From: JBHEKP01 sp041859375
GTDB taxonomy: Bacteria > Hydrogenedentota > Hydrogenedentia > Hydrogenedentales > CAITNO01
Length of the DNA: 21,704 nucleotides
Direction: 5' to 3'
NCBI GenBank assembly: GCA_041859375.1
Contig: JBHEKP010000094.1
Span: 1 to 21,704, forward strand
The position numbers and the translations under genes were made by a program. Positions 1 to 7,093 of the stretch are shown piece after piece (the first letter of the stretch is position 1; each line of letters starts with the position of its first letter). The notes under the pieces are model-generated. The model worked only from the letters and a program-made list of their open reading frames with translations, did not search any database and was not told where the DNA came from.

Positions 1-152
1 GTCATTCCTTCCGCGTTTCGCGCCGCCGCCCCCTGTGGCCGGACGCAGGCTTATGCTAACCGTATTTCTTAAAATTGTCAATCAACTTGCGGCCGCGCGG
101 CAATCCCGCCAAACCCGGCAGGACAACCCCGTCACCCGCCCTCCTCTTGTAG

Positions 153-174
153 GGGCGGACCCCCGTGTCCGCCC
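153..174. repeat. REP-like palindrome (8-bp stem)
   Basis: Arms GGGCGGAC (153-160) and GTCCGCCC (167-174) form a perfect 8-bp stem with a 6-base loop. It lies about 110 bases beyond the end of the glycosyltransferase gene in a stretch (1-285) where I see no gene. Neither strand has a T-run after the stem, so a classical terminator is unlikely. A GTAGGGGCGG... palindrome of this kind looks like a dispersed intergenic repeat, but only one copy lies in this window, so that is inference. Confidence 0.55.
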
Positions 175-187
175 GCCTTCCACCCCC

Positions 188-213
188 GTCCACAAAAGTC
201 CACTCCTGTCCAC
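188..213. repeat. Three GTCCAC hexamers phased at exactly 10 bp
   Basis: GTCCAC occurs at 188-193, 198-203 and 208-213, so identical faces repeat every helical turn. The spacers are AAAA and TCCT. This could be a small tandem decay product or a phased protein-binding site; nothing nearby identifies the binder. Confidence 0.5.
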
Positions 214-285
214 CCGTCCTCCCCCTGGGCACATCATTCCCCCGAACGACTCTTCACGGCCAGAGCCCTTGACCACCGCCCGCAT

Positions 286-1011
286 TTACCGCGGCGGCCC
301 CGTCTGCGGCCCGCGGCGAAGCACCGCACGAAGCAGCCGCGCGTAGATGCGGACCGAGTCGCGCACCTTCCGGAAGTGGGAGCTTTTGTTGCCCGGCTCG
401 TAGACCGTGCGGATGGGCGCGTAGGCGAGGCGGAAACCGCCGCGCACCGCCAGCACCAGCATGTCCATCTCCGTCTCGTAGCGGCCGCCCGGCACGTGCC
501 GCAGCACCGCCCGCGCGAATTCCGGCGAGAGCAGCCGGTAGCCGCACTGCGTGTCGGGCAGGGCCCGGCCAAGCAGCAGCCGGCTGATGATCGCCGTGGC
601 CTGGTTGCCGAAGCGGCTGCGCCAGGGCACCTCCGCGCCGCCGAACTGACGCTCGCCGATGAGCAGGTCCGCCCGGCCCTCCCGGAACGCGGCAAGCATG
701 CCGGGCAGCTCCGCCGGATCATGCTGGCCGTCGGCGTCCATCAGGCACACCACCCCCGCGCCGTCCGCCAGCGCCTGTTCAATCCCCGCCAGCAACGCGT
801 GGCCCTTGCCCCGGTTTTTTGGAAAGACAAGCACCTCCGCGCCCGGCACCCGCGCCGGCGCGGCGCAGCCGTCCGTGCTCCCGTCGTCCACCACCAGCAC
901 CCGCGCCGCCAGCGGCAGCGCCGCCGCCACCACGCGGCCGAGACGGTCCCCGGCGTTGTAGCAGGGGATGATGATGTGCGGCGCGGGGGCCGTGCCGGGG
1001 CTCATGCTCAT
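286..1011 (-). CDS. Family 2 glycosyltransferase (dolichol-phosphate-sugar-synthase-like)
   Basis: A 241-residue GT-A fold enzyme expected to move a sugar from a nucleotide-sugar donor to a lipid or polysaccharide acceptor at the inner face of the membrane. Seen: the start of the fold (HIIIPCYNAGDRLG, 12-25), the donor-binding DDGSTD (42-47), the metal-binding DADGQHDP (92-99) and QCGYR (155-159), a motif typical of the DPM1/DPG-synthase-like branch. No signal peptide or obvious membrane helix is present, so it is a catalytic domain alone and is shorter than forms with C-terminal helices. The Shine-Dalgarno before the ATG at 1011 is weak; a second ATG two codons in is an alternative start. 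It lies 72 bases downstream of the restriction-modification-like gene on the same strand and could share its transcript. Donor and acceptor cannot be read from the sequence. Confidence 0.9.
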   Translation of the reverse strand: MSMSPGTAPAPHIIIPCYNAGDRLGRVVAAALPLAARVLVVDDGSTDGCAAPARVPGAEVLVFPKNRGKGHALLAGIEQALADGAGVVCLMDADGQHDPAELPGMLAAFREGRADLLIGERQFGGAEVPWRSRFGNQATAIISRLLLGRALPDTQCGYRLLSPEFARAVLRHVPGGRYETEMDMLVLAVRGGFRLAYAPIRTVYEPGNKSSHFRKVRDSVRIYARLLRAVLRRGPQTGPPR

Positions 1012-1083
1012 GGTTGCGGTGTCCCGTGTCTCCCCGTCCCGCGGAAAGACGCCTCATTCTACCCGCCCGCGCGGGGTCGCTGT

Positions 1084-2517
1084 CTACTCTTCGGCGTTTC
1101 CGGCGGGTCCGCCGTGCATGATGCTGCCCGGCGTGAGCACCCGCGGGCGCCGCTGGAGCACGGACCCCAGGCCGGGAAGGCGGTCCACGGGTTCGCGCCG
1201 CTGGTGGTACAGGCTGATGAGGTGCATCGTGAGCAGCAGCCGCACGATGCGGTGCTGCCGCGCGTCGCTGTGGTACACGCCTAGCCCGTGCGCCGCCGCG
1301 TGGGCGATCCGGTCCGTGCAGGCCGCGGGCCGCCGCGCGTCAATCTCGGACCACGCAAAGAGGTCCACCTCGCGCGCGGGCGGCGTGATCTGCCGCGCGT
1401 GCCGGTCAAAGTCCAGGTTGAGCCGGTCGTAAAGGGCCACCATCTTGTCGAACCAGTGAAGCACCGCGCGGTAGCCCTCCTCGGTCACGTCCACCACGAT
1501 GCGCGCCGAGTCGATGGTCTCAAGGCTCTGCCGCGCCAGGAACTGGTCGCGCTCCTCGTTCTCGTCGGGCACCATCCGGACCCGCATCTTTTCCGAGGGA
1601 TCGCCGTGGTTGAAGCTCTCCAGCGCCGTGGCGATGGTGAGCTTGCCCCGCGACAGCAGCACCGACTCCGCAAGCCAGGGCCCGGCGATGTCGTCCCGCC
1701 CGAGCGCCGCGTCGAGATCCGCCGAGGGCGCGAACAGGTCGATGCCCCAGTCCAGCCACATGTCGTGGAAAAGCCGCACCAGGTCCGCGCCGACGCCCGC
1801 TGGGACGCCGCCCGGCGCGGCGGCGCGCGCGGCCAGCGCCTCGTAGCGCTGCTGCAGCCGGGCGCGCGTGCGGCGCATCACGTCGTGCCCGAAGAGGAAG
1901 CGCATCACAAAAAGGCGGTCCAGCGCCAGGCTCGCCGTCTCCTCGCCGATGCGCCCGCGCATGCAGAGGGTGTCAATCCAGCGCTGCGACCACTCGCGCA
2001 GGCGGCGCGCCGCCATGCTGCGCGGCTGGCGGCGCAGATCCTCCAGCGACCCCTCCAGCACCCGCGGCCGCTGCAGCACCGGCGCAAGCTCCAGGTTGAA
2101 GGTGCGCGGCTCGTCCGCGAAAAGCAGCAGCTCGTCCGTGCGCAGGTCGTACAGGTAGGAGCGGAACAGGTCCGTGGCCAGCAGGTACTGGACCCCCGGA
2201 GAGCGCGTCTCCTCCACCAGCACCCGCGTGGCCGGGCAGAAGTCCAGCCCCCGGTCCACCAGCGGCGTCGGCGGCTCCAGCGCGCCCGGCGGCAGAAAGA
2301 ACGCTGCCGTCGTCGCGCCGTTCCCCGCCTGGAGCAGGTAGGTGGCCGCGCCCATCGCCGCCGCCCCCTGCCTCGGGCTGAAGGGCAGCGGCTCCTCCCA
2401 GCCCAGCAGGTCCAGCAGCCGGCGCACAAAGGCCTGCTGCTCCACGCGCGTCGCGTCCGCAAGCCTGCCCCACCAGGATTCGCACAGTTTCATGATGTCG
2501 AGCGATGTGTCTTTCAT
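1084..2517 (-). CDS. Protein resembling the N-terminal region of Eco57I/type ISP restriction-modification enzymes
   Basis: The protein has 477 residues. I chose the ATG at 2515-2517 because it overlaps the upstream gene's stop as ATGA (four shared bases, 2514-2517) and has AAGGAG 11 bases before it; the longer open frame starts inside the upstream gene. The N-terminus (FVRRLLDLLGWEEPLPF) and the later ATDLFRSYLYDLRTDELLLF and FNLELAPVL segments resemble the region preceding the methyltransferase domain in type IIG/ISP enzymes, where a nuclease domain usually sits. No NPPY or other amino-methyltransferase motif is visible, and I cannot place a PD-(D/E)xK site with confidence. The rest is Arg-rich and helical. 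Translational coupling to a winged-helix protein suggests a two-gene unit. It may be a degenerate or stand-alone restriction-type protein; function unknown. The family resemblance is pattern recognition, not a search result. Confidence 0.6.
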   Translation of the reverse strand: MKDTSLDIMKLCESWWGRLADATRVEQQAFVRRLLDLLGWEEPLPFSPRQGAAAMGAATYLLQAGNGATTAAFFLPPGALEPPTPLVDRGLDFCPATRVLVEETRSPGVQYLLATDLFRSYLYDLRTDELLLFADEPRTFNLELAPVLQRPRVLEGSLEDLRRQPRSMAARRLREWSQRWIDTLCMRGRIGEETASLALDRLFVMRFLFGHDVMRRTRARLQQRYEALAARAAAPGGVPAGVGADLVRLFHDMWLDWGIDLFAPSADLDAALGRDDIAGPWLAESVLLSRGKLTIATALESFNHGDPSEKMRVRMVPDENEERDQFLARQSLETIDSARIVVDVTEEGYRAVLHWFDKMVALYDRLNLDFDRHARQITPPAREVDLFAWSEIDARRPAACTDRIAHAAAHGLGVYHSDARQHRIVRLLLTMHLISLYHQRREPVDRLPGLGSVLQRRPRVLTPGSIMHGGPAGNAEE

Positions 2518-3128
2518 GGCACCCCCGGCTCCTTCTTGACCGCGTGGCCCGCGGCCTCTATGTGCCGCCATATCACGTCGTCCCGGCGGCCAAGCACGTC
2601 CGTGCCCCCCCCAAGCCAGGCGAGCACCCCCGCATGGCCCTCGGAAAGGCCCCTTAAAAATTTCTCCGAACCCGTCACTTCCAGCGCGATTCCCGGCGCG
2701 TCAAACACCGGGCGCGCCCCCGGATGGCAAACCACCAGCGCGCGGTCGCGCTCCGGCGACAGCAGGCACAGCCGCACCGCCGGGTCCATCGCCGCGCCGC
2801 CCCGCAGCCGAAGCGCGGGCGGCGCGCCCTTCATCACCATCCCCCGCAGTTCCGGGAAAAGGGGATGGTCCCGGTTGACCTGGTAGTACACACGGTTGCC
2901 CTCGGCGCGACGGAAAAGCAGGCCCGCCCCGCACAAGCGCTCCACCTCGCGCTGCACCGCACGCAGGGGCATGCCGGTGGCGCTTTCAAGCTGCCGTTGG
3001 TAATAGGAGGGCATGGGATCGGGCAGCACCGCCAACAGCACGGCGGTCCGCGCGTTGGAGGAAAACAGCAGGGACAGATCCTTTGCTGTTTCATGATGAC
3101 TAAATTGTGTAGTCGTTATGCTTGCCAT
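2514..3128 (-). CDS. Winged-helix (ArsR-like) DNA-binding protein
   Basis: The protein has 204 residues. I start it at the ATG at 3126-3128 (MASITTTQF); the longer frame opens with TTG and no ribosome site, though the Shine-Dalgarno at the ATG is also weak. Residues about 15-90 form a winged-helix domain (LLFSSNARTAVLLAVL, then LRAVQREVERLCGAGLL, then the wing RRAEGNRVYYQVNRDHPLFP). This pattern is typical of the ArsR-like domains that precede MNT-type nucleotidyltransferases, but here no GSxxR nucleotidyltransferase motif follows. The C-terminal ~110 residues have no family I recognise. Its stop overlaps the next gene by ATGA, so the two products are probably made in proportion. A TTGTCT-17-TATAAT promoter lies about 68 bases upstream of the ATG, and GACAAA repeats near it are possible self-operators. 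Likely a regulator of its own operon. Confidence 0.75.
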   Translation of the reverse strand: MASITTTQFSHHETAKDLSLLFSSNARTAVLLAVLPDPMPSYYQRQLESATGMPLRAVQREVERLCGAGLLFRRAEGNRVYYQVNRDHPLFPELRGMVMKGAPPALRLRGGAAMDPAVRLCLLSPERDRALVVCHPGARPVFDAPGIALEVTGSEKFLRGLSEGHAGVLAWLGGGTDVLGRRDDVIWRHIEAAGHAVKKEPGVP

Positions 3129-3202
3129 TAACCCAAATTTAATCCATAAAACGGGCAATAAACTACCTAATACTGACAAATATGGACAAAATAACGAATC
3201 GG

Positions 3203-3231
3203 ATTATAAATTATTATGCGTAAAAAGACAA
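3203..3231 (-). promoter_or_regulatory. Sigma70-like promoter for the winged-helix operon
   Basis: Read on the minus strand: TTGTCT (3231-3226), a 17-base spacer, then a perfect TATAAT (3208-3203). Transcription would start near 3196, leaving about a 68-base leader. The region is much AT-richer than its surroundings. Two GACAAA hexamers (3175-3180 and 3185-3190, exactly 10 bp apart) lie just downstream of the -10 box and could be operator half-sites. Confidence 0.6.
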
Positions 3232-3302
3232 TAGATTGTAGTCATTAAATTTTTCTTTTTGAAATGCGGGAAAACGGCGGGAAAGGAACAGGCAAATCCA
3301 AG

Positions 3303-3331
3303 TTGTCTGCGGGGTGGTCTATCCCTACAAT
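3303..3331 (+). promoter_or_regulatory. Sigma70-like promoter for the metallophosphoesterase
   Basis: TTGTCT (3303-3308), a 17-base spacer and TACAAT (3326-3331), 39 bases before the ATG at 3371. The -35 hexamer is identical to the one used in the opposite direction 70 bases away, which supports both calls. Confidence 0.55.
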
Positions 3332-3370
3332 TAATGGTTTCTGTGTCCGAGTAAAACAAGGAGACCTTTC

Positions 3371-4702
3371 ATGCGGTTCACATCCATGCGTAAAGCGCTT
3401 GCCCTTTCCCTGTCATTGGCCTTGCTGGCCGCCCTTCCGGCCCTTGGGGAAACTTCGTACACCACCCTCCCCGCGCCGGAACTGGTGCCCCAGCGGGTGC
3501 TGCTGGGCTGGTCGGAGGATCCCGCGACCACCCAGACCGTGACCTGGCGCACGGGCGCGCCCTGCGCCGCGGCGCAGGCGCAGGTGGTCCGCTGGTCGGG
3601 GCTGGCCAAGTTTTCCGATGACGCGGCCACCGTGCAGGCCGTGTCCGCCGTGACGGATTTGGGCCGGGGGGAAAAGGCCCACACCCATGAGGCGGTGCTG
3701 CGCGGCCTTGAGCCGGGCACGGCCTACGGCTACCGCGTGGGTGACGGCACGGTGTGGGGCGAGTGGCACCGGTTCCAGACCGCCTCGGCCGCGCCTGAAC
3801 CCTTCCGCTTCCTCTATTTCGGCGACACCCAGAGCGAGATTCTCTCCAAAACCTCCCGGGTGATACGGGAGGGGTGGCGCCGCGCGCCGGACGCGCGGTT
3901 CATGGTGTTTGCGGGCGACCTGGTGAACCACGGCTACGACGACGGCCTGTGGAACGAGTGGTGCGCCATGGTGGGCTTCATCGGCGCGTCGCTGCCCAGC
4001 ATGGCCACGCCCGGCAACCATGACGTGCACCGCACCGACGAGGACCCCGAGGGGGCCTCCGGGGTGAAGCCGGTGTGGCGCGCCCAGTTTGCCGCGCCGC
4101 TGAACGGCCCGGAGGGGCTCGCCTCCCAGGAGGAAACCTCCTATTATCTCGACTTCCAGGGAACACGGCTGATCTCAATCGACGGGAACCTATTTTCCGA
4201 CCACCGCGAGGCTGTGGAGGCGCGTGAAAAGACACACCAGTGGCTGGAGGGCGTGCTGAAGGACAACCCCAACCGCTGGACGATGGTGGTGCAGCACCAG
4301 CCGGTCTATTCCACCGGCGGCAGCCGGGACAACAAGGAAATGCGCAAGGCGCTCGCGCCGCTGTACGAGAAGTACGGCGTGGATTTTGTGATGCAGGGGC
4401 ATGACCACTACTACGGGCGCACCCACAAGGTGGCCGGTGAAAAAACGGCCGACCCCGCCGCAAAGGGCCCCGTCTACGTGGTTTCCGTGGCCTGCCCGAA
4501 GATGTACGAGAAGAATGACCGCTTTGACGCGCTCATGGCGATCACGCTGGGCGGCACCCAGCTCTACCAGGTCATTGACGTGAACAACGACCGCCTCCGC
4601 TACGAGTCATGGTCCGTCGGCGGCGAGCTGGTGGACGCCTTTGAACTGGCGAAGGACGCCGCGGGGGCAACGGTGTACAAGGACCTCGCGCCGGGCAAAT
4701 AA
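3371..4702 (+). CDS. Secreted Fn3-type metallophosphoesterase (purple-acid-phosphatase-like)
   Basis: The protein has 443 residues. The start is supported by AAGGAGA at 3358-3364, seven bases or so before the ATG. A signal peptide (charged MRFTSMRK, then a Leu/Ala core, cleavage probably after ALG near residue 26) predicts export. Residues about 40-138 form an Ig/fibronectin-like domain as at the front of purple acid phosphatases. The calcineurin-like domain follows with metal ligands in order: GDTQ (D152), GDLVNHG (D183), GNHD (N216, H217), VVQHQP (H309) and GHDHYYGR (H344, H346). The Tyr of the classical GDxxY motif that colours purple acid phosphatases is not present (GDLVN here), so a generic dinuclear phosphomonoesterase or diesterase is the safer name. 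It probably scavenges phosphate from organic esters outside the cytoplasm. It is a single-gene unit with its own promoter and terminator. Confidence 0.9.
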   Translation: MRFTSMRKALALSLSLALLAALPALGETSYTTLPAPELVPQRVLLGWSEDPATTQTVTWRTGAPCAAAQAQVVRWSGLAKFSDDAATVQAVSAVTDLGRGEKAHTHEAVLRGLEPGTAYGYRVGDGTVWGEWHRFQTASAAPEPFRFLYFGDTQSEILSKTSRVIREGWRRAPDARFMVFAGDLVNHGYDDGLWNEWCAMVGFIGASLPSMATPGNHDVHRTDEDPEGASGVKPVWRAQFAAPLNGPEGLASQEETSYYLDFQGTRLISIDGNLFSDHREAVEAREKTHQWLEGVLKDNPNRWTMVVQHQPVYSTGGSRDNKEMRKALAPLYEKYGVDFVMQGHDHYYGRTHKVAGEKTADPAAKGPVYVVSVACPKMYEKNDRFDALMAITLGGTQLYQVIDVNNDRLRYESWSVGGELVDAFELAKDAAGATVYKDLAPGK

Positions 4703-4708
4703 GCCGCG

Positions 4709-4738
4709 GGGGCGGGCGTCCCCGCCCGCCCCGTTTTT
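4709..4738 (+). terminator. Rho-independent terminator of the metallophosphoesterase gene
   Basis: A perfect 10-bp GC stem (GGGGCGGGCG 4709-4718 with CGCCCGCCCC 4723-4732) has a four-base loop, then G and five Ts (4734-4738). It starts 7 bases after the stop codon. On the other strand the following T content is weak, so it probably serves the convergent gene less well. Confidence 0.9.
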
Positions 4739-4751
4739 CATCCGCTCCCGG

Positions 4752-5744
4752 TCAGACGGTGTAGACGTCCGCCTCAATGTCGCTGATGAGTGACTTGATG
4801 AGGTCAACGCTTTCCGGCGGGAAGCCCCACTGCTCGATCTCGCGGTCGCTGAGCAGGTTCTGGAGCTGCGGCAGCACCAGCATCTCCTTCGCGATGTCGC
4901 TCGGCAGCGACCGGGCGATGAAGGCCTCCTCGTCAAAGGAGTCGAAGAAGCTCCTCAGCCCCCGCTCCGCGTCGCCGCCCACCGCGCCGAAGTCCTGCCC
5001 GTAGATGTGCAGGGAGCAGCTGTAGTCGGCGTAGCTGCCCACGCGCACGGGCCGCCCGGTCTTCTCCGAGATTTGCCGGGCGAGCACCTGCTGCATAAAG
5101 GTGATGGCGATAAGATTGTCGCCCCATGCCTTGTACAGGTCGCGGGAGCGCCACACCGTGTTCATGTTGAGCACAAGGTTGCCGTCGGCGTCCTCGGGGC
5201 AGCGGAGCTGCACCTCGCGCAGGCAGGGGATGTCCTCCTTCAGGTAGGGGTCAAGATTGGGCACGGCGGTGGTGGCCACGGCGCGGCGGGAATGGGGCGT
5301 GGCGGCCACGCGCTCCACGGCCAGCGCCATCTGGTCCACCACGGAGCCGCCCGCGTCGGGATGGGCGAAGAGGCGCTGGTGGTAGGTGTAGGGCCACTGC
5401 TGCGAGGACAGCTCGCCGTGCACCGCCTCCTGCAACTGGTCGAACGGCACCACCCGGTAGTCCTTTGCGCCCATGATCTCGGCGATGTACGCGCCGATCT
5501 CGCAGAAGGAAATGGGGGGGAAGCGGGGCTGCGCGAAGGGGTCCCTCACCTCGATGAGCACGCGCGCGTCGCGGCTCGGCGGGTCGATGAATTCCCCGGC
5601 GCTGTTCTTCCGGTCGTATTCCGTGCGGATGGCGTGGCCCTGCTCCCACACCGCCTTGATGGCGCGGAAATACGCCTGCGGTATGGAGTCGCCCACGACA
5701 TGCAGTGTTGGAATCCGTCCCGCGTCCGTTCCGTTGCCGTCCAT
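4752..5744 (-). CDS. Thymidylate-synthase-like protein
   Basis: The protein has 330 residues against about 264 for standard ThyA. AGGAGG lies seven bases before the ATG. Although overall similarity to textbook ThyA looks low, the key positions line up in order: the phosphate-binding Arg pair SRR (152-154), the nucleophile Cys174 in an IPC context followed by LREVQL, RSRD (199-202) matching the QRSxD phosphate site, Asn210 in GDNLIAI at the position that selects dUMP over dCMP, and HIY (246-248) matching the H-x-Y that contacts the deoxyribose. From the family this predicts methylene-folate-dependent methylation of dUMP or a related pyrimidine nucleotide. The Asn argues against a dCMP hydroxymethylase. 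The N-terminal ~60 and C-terminal ~80 residues do not match ThyA as I know it. No folate gene is next to it; it is divergent from an esterase-like gene. Either a remote ThyA or a TS paralogue acting on another nucleotide. Confidence 0.75.
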   Translation of the reverse strand: MDGNGTDAGRIPTLHVVGDSIPQAYFRAIKAVWEQGHAIRTEYDRKNSAGEFIDPPSRDARVLIEVRDPFAQPRFPPISFCEIGAYIAEIMGAKDYRVVPFDQLQEAVHGELSSQQWPYTYHQRLFAHPDAGGSVVDQMALAVERVAATPHSRRAVATTAVPNLDPYLKEDIPCLREVQLRCPEDADGNLVLNMNTVWRSRDLYKAWGDNLIAITFMQQVLARQISEKTGRPVRVGSYADYSCSLHIYGQDFGAVGGDAERGLRSFFDSFDEEAFIARSLPSDIAKEMLVLPQLQNLLSDREIEQWGFPPESVDLIKSLISDIEADVYTV

Positions 5745-5784
5745 CCCGAATCCTCCTGGTGGGTTGATTGCGCCGGGGCCGCCG

Positions 5785-5857
5785 CCTATTATTTCCCGCG
5801 GGCTGGAAGCCTGTTTCCGCGCCCGCGCTGGAACCGTCCGGCGGGGGAAATAATAGG
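5785..5857. repeat. 13-bp perfect inverted repeat in the divergent intergenic region
   Basis: CCTATTATTTCCC (5785-5797) and its exact complement GGGAAATAATAGG (5845-5857) are separated by 47 GC-rich bases. The AT-rich arms stand out from the surrounding GC-rich DNA. They lie between the divergent starts of the TS-like gene (5744) and the hydrolase gene (5891), about 33-40 bases from each. Options are a paired operator, a large stem-loop in a leader, or the ends of a tiny MITE-like element; TATTAT in either arm could also act as a -10 box. Confidence 0.7.
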
Positions 5858-5890
5858 TGACCGCACCCGCCCAATCAAGGAGGCCCGCCC

Positions 5891-7084
5891 GTGATTCTGT
5901 CCATGCTCCTGGCGCTGCCGATGCTGGCGCAATGCGCCCCCGCCGAAGCGCCGCCGGATCTGGGAAACCATTACCCCTTCCTGCGCGAACTGTCCGGACA
6001 ATGCGCCTTCGCCCTGTCCCATCTCAACGGGGACTGGAAGGACACGGAGGAATGGCGGCGCCTGGGCCGGGACAAGATGCGGGAGCTGCTCCGCTACGAT
6101 CCGGCACCCGCGCCGCTGGCGCCGGAGGTGCTGGAAAGCGCGCGGATGGACGGGTACACGCGCCATCTGGTCCGCTACCAGGTGGCCGCGGACCGGCGCA
6201 CCGAGGCCTATCTGCTCGTTCCGGACAACCTTTCCGGCCCCGCCCCGGCGGTGATGATGCTGCACTGCCACAGCGGCGAGTACTGGTTTGGCAAGGAAAA
6301 GGTGACCTCCATCGGGAACCCGCCGCCGGTGCTCCGGGAATTGTGGGAGAACAACTACGGCGGCCGCCCGCCCGCCGACGCGCTGGCGCGGCGGGGCTAT
6401 GTGGTGCTCGCGCCCGACGCCTTTTACTTCGGATCACAGCGCCTGGACCCCGCGCTGATGCCGGAAAACGCCGCGCCGGAACTGAAGGGGCTGGAACCGG
6501 GCACGGACGGTTACATCCGCGCCTTTGACCGCATCGCCTCCCGGAGCGAGCAGCTCATGGCGAAAACACTGTTTCTCGCGGGGGCCACCTGGCCGGGCGT
6601 GCTTTTCCAGGGCGACCGGGCTGGCCTGGACTACCTGCTCACCCGGCCCGAGGTGGACGGCGGACGGGTGGGCTGCGCCGGCCTGTCCATCGGCGGGTTC
6701 CGCTCGGCCCACCTCTTCGGGCTGGACGGCAGGATTGCGGCGGCCGTGGTGGCGGGCTGGATGACCACCTACCCGTCGCTGCTGCGCAACCATGTGCTCA
6801 ACCACACCTGGATGATTTACGTGCCCGGCCAGTGCGCCTGGCTGGATCTGCCCGACGCGGCGTCCTTGAACGCGCCCGGGCCGCTGATGGTTGTCAACTG
6901 CGCGAAGGACACGCTGTTCACCATGGAGGGGATGCGCGCCGCCGGGGAGAAACTCGCCGCAGTGTACGGGAAGATGGGCGCGGCGGACCGGTTCGACTGC
7001 CGTTTCTACGACGAACCGCACTCCTTCAAGGTGCCCGCGCAGGAGGACGCCTTCGCCTGGCTGGACCGCTGGCTCAGAAAGTGA
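5891..7084 (+). CDS. Exported alpha/beta hydrolase (dienelactone-hydrolase/acetyl-xylan-esterase-like)
   Basis: The protein has 397 residues. The start is GTG, chosen because AAGGAGG (5877-5883) ends seven bases before it; an ATG four codons on is less well placed. The short hydrophobic N-terminus ending in LAQC looks like a signal peptide; Gln before Cys makes it a poor lipobox, so lipidation is doubtful. A central alpha/beta-hydrolase fold carries the nucleophile elbow GLSIGG (Ser266), the acid Asp340 in NCAKDTLF and His377 in DEPHSF, with an HCHSGEYWFGKE stretch (125-136) likely near the oxyanion hole. Families with this layout hydrolyse acyl esters, including acetyl groups on plant polysaccharides. 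It converges on the sialidase-like gene with only nine bases between the stops. The substrate is not readable. Confidence 0.85.
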   Translation: MILSMLLALPMLAQCAPAEAPPDLGNHYPFLRELSGQCAFALSHLNGDWKDTEEWRRLGRDKMRELLRYDPAPAPLAPEVLESARMDGYTRHLVRYQVAADRRTEAYLLVPDNLSGPAPAVMMLHCHSGEYWFGKEKVTSIGNPPPVLRELWENNYGGRPPADALARRGYVVLAPDAFYFGSQRLDPALMPENAAPELKGLEPGTDGYIRAFDRIASRSEQLMAKTLFLAGATWPGVLFQGDRAGLDYLLTRPEVDGGRVGCAGLSIGGFRSAHLFGLDGRIAAAVVAGWMTTYPSLLRNHVLNHTWMIYVPGQCAWLDLPDAASLNAPGPLMVVNCAKDTLFTMEGMRAAGEKLAAVYGKMGAADRFDCRFYDEPHSFKVPAQEDAFAWLDRWLRK

Positions 7085-7093
7085 CCCCGCGCC

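Noticed and set aside
149..213. CRISPR-like short repeats
   Set aside because: Repeat unit is 6 bases with 4-base spacers, far too short for a CRISPR array, and no cas genes are present.
1288..2886. 532-codon open frame on the plus strand opposite the restriction-type and winged-helix genes
   Set aside because: Arg/His/Pro-rich shadow frame, no ribosome site, and it spans two real genes and their overlap on the other strand.
4752..5744. dCMP hydroxymethylase of phage type
   Set aside because: Asn is present at the position (210) where hydroxymethylases carry Asp, and there are no phage genes nearby.
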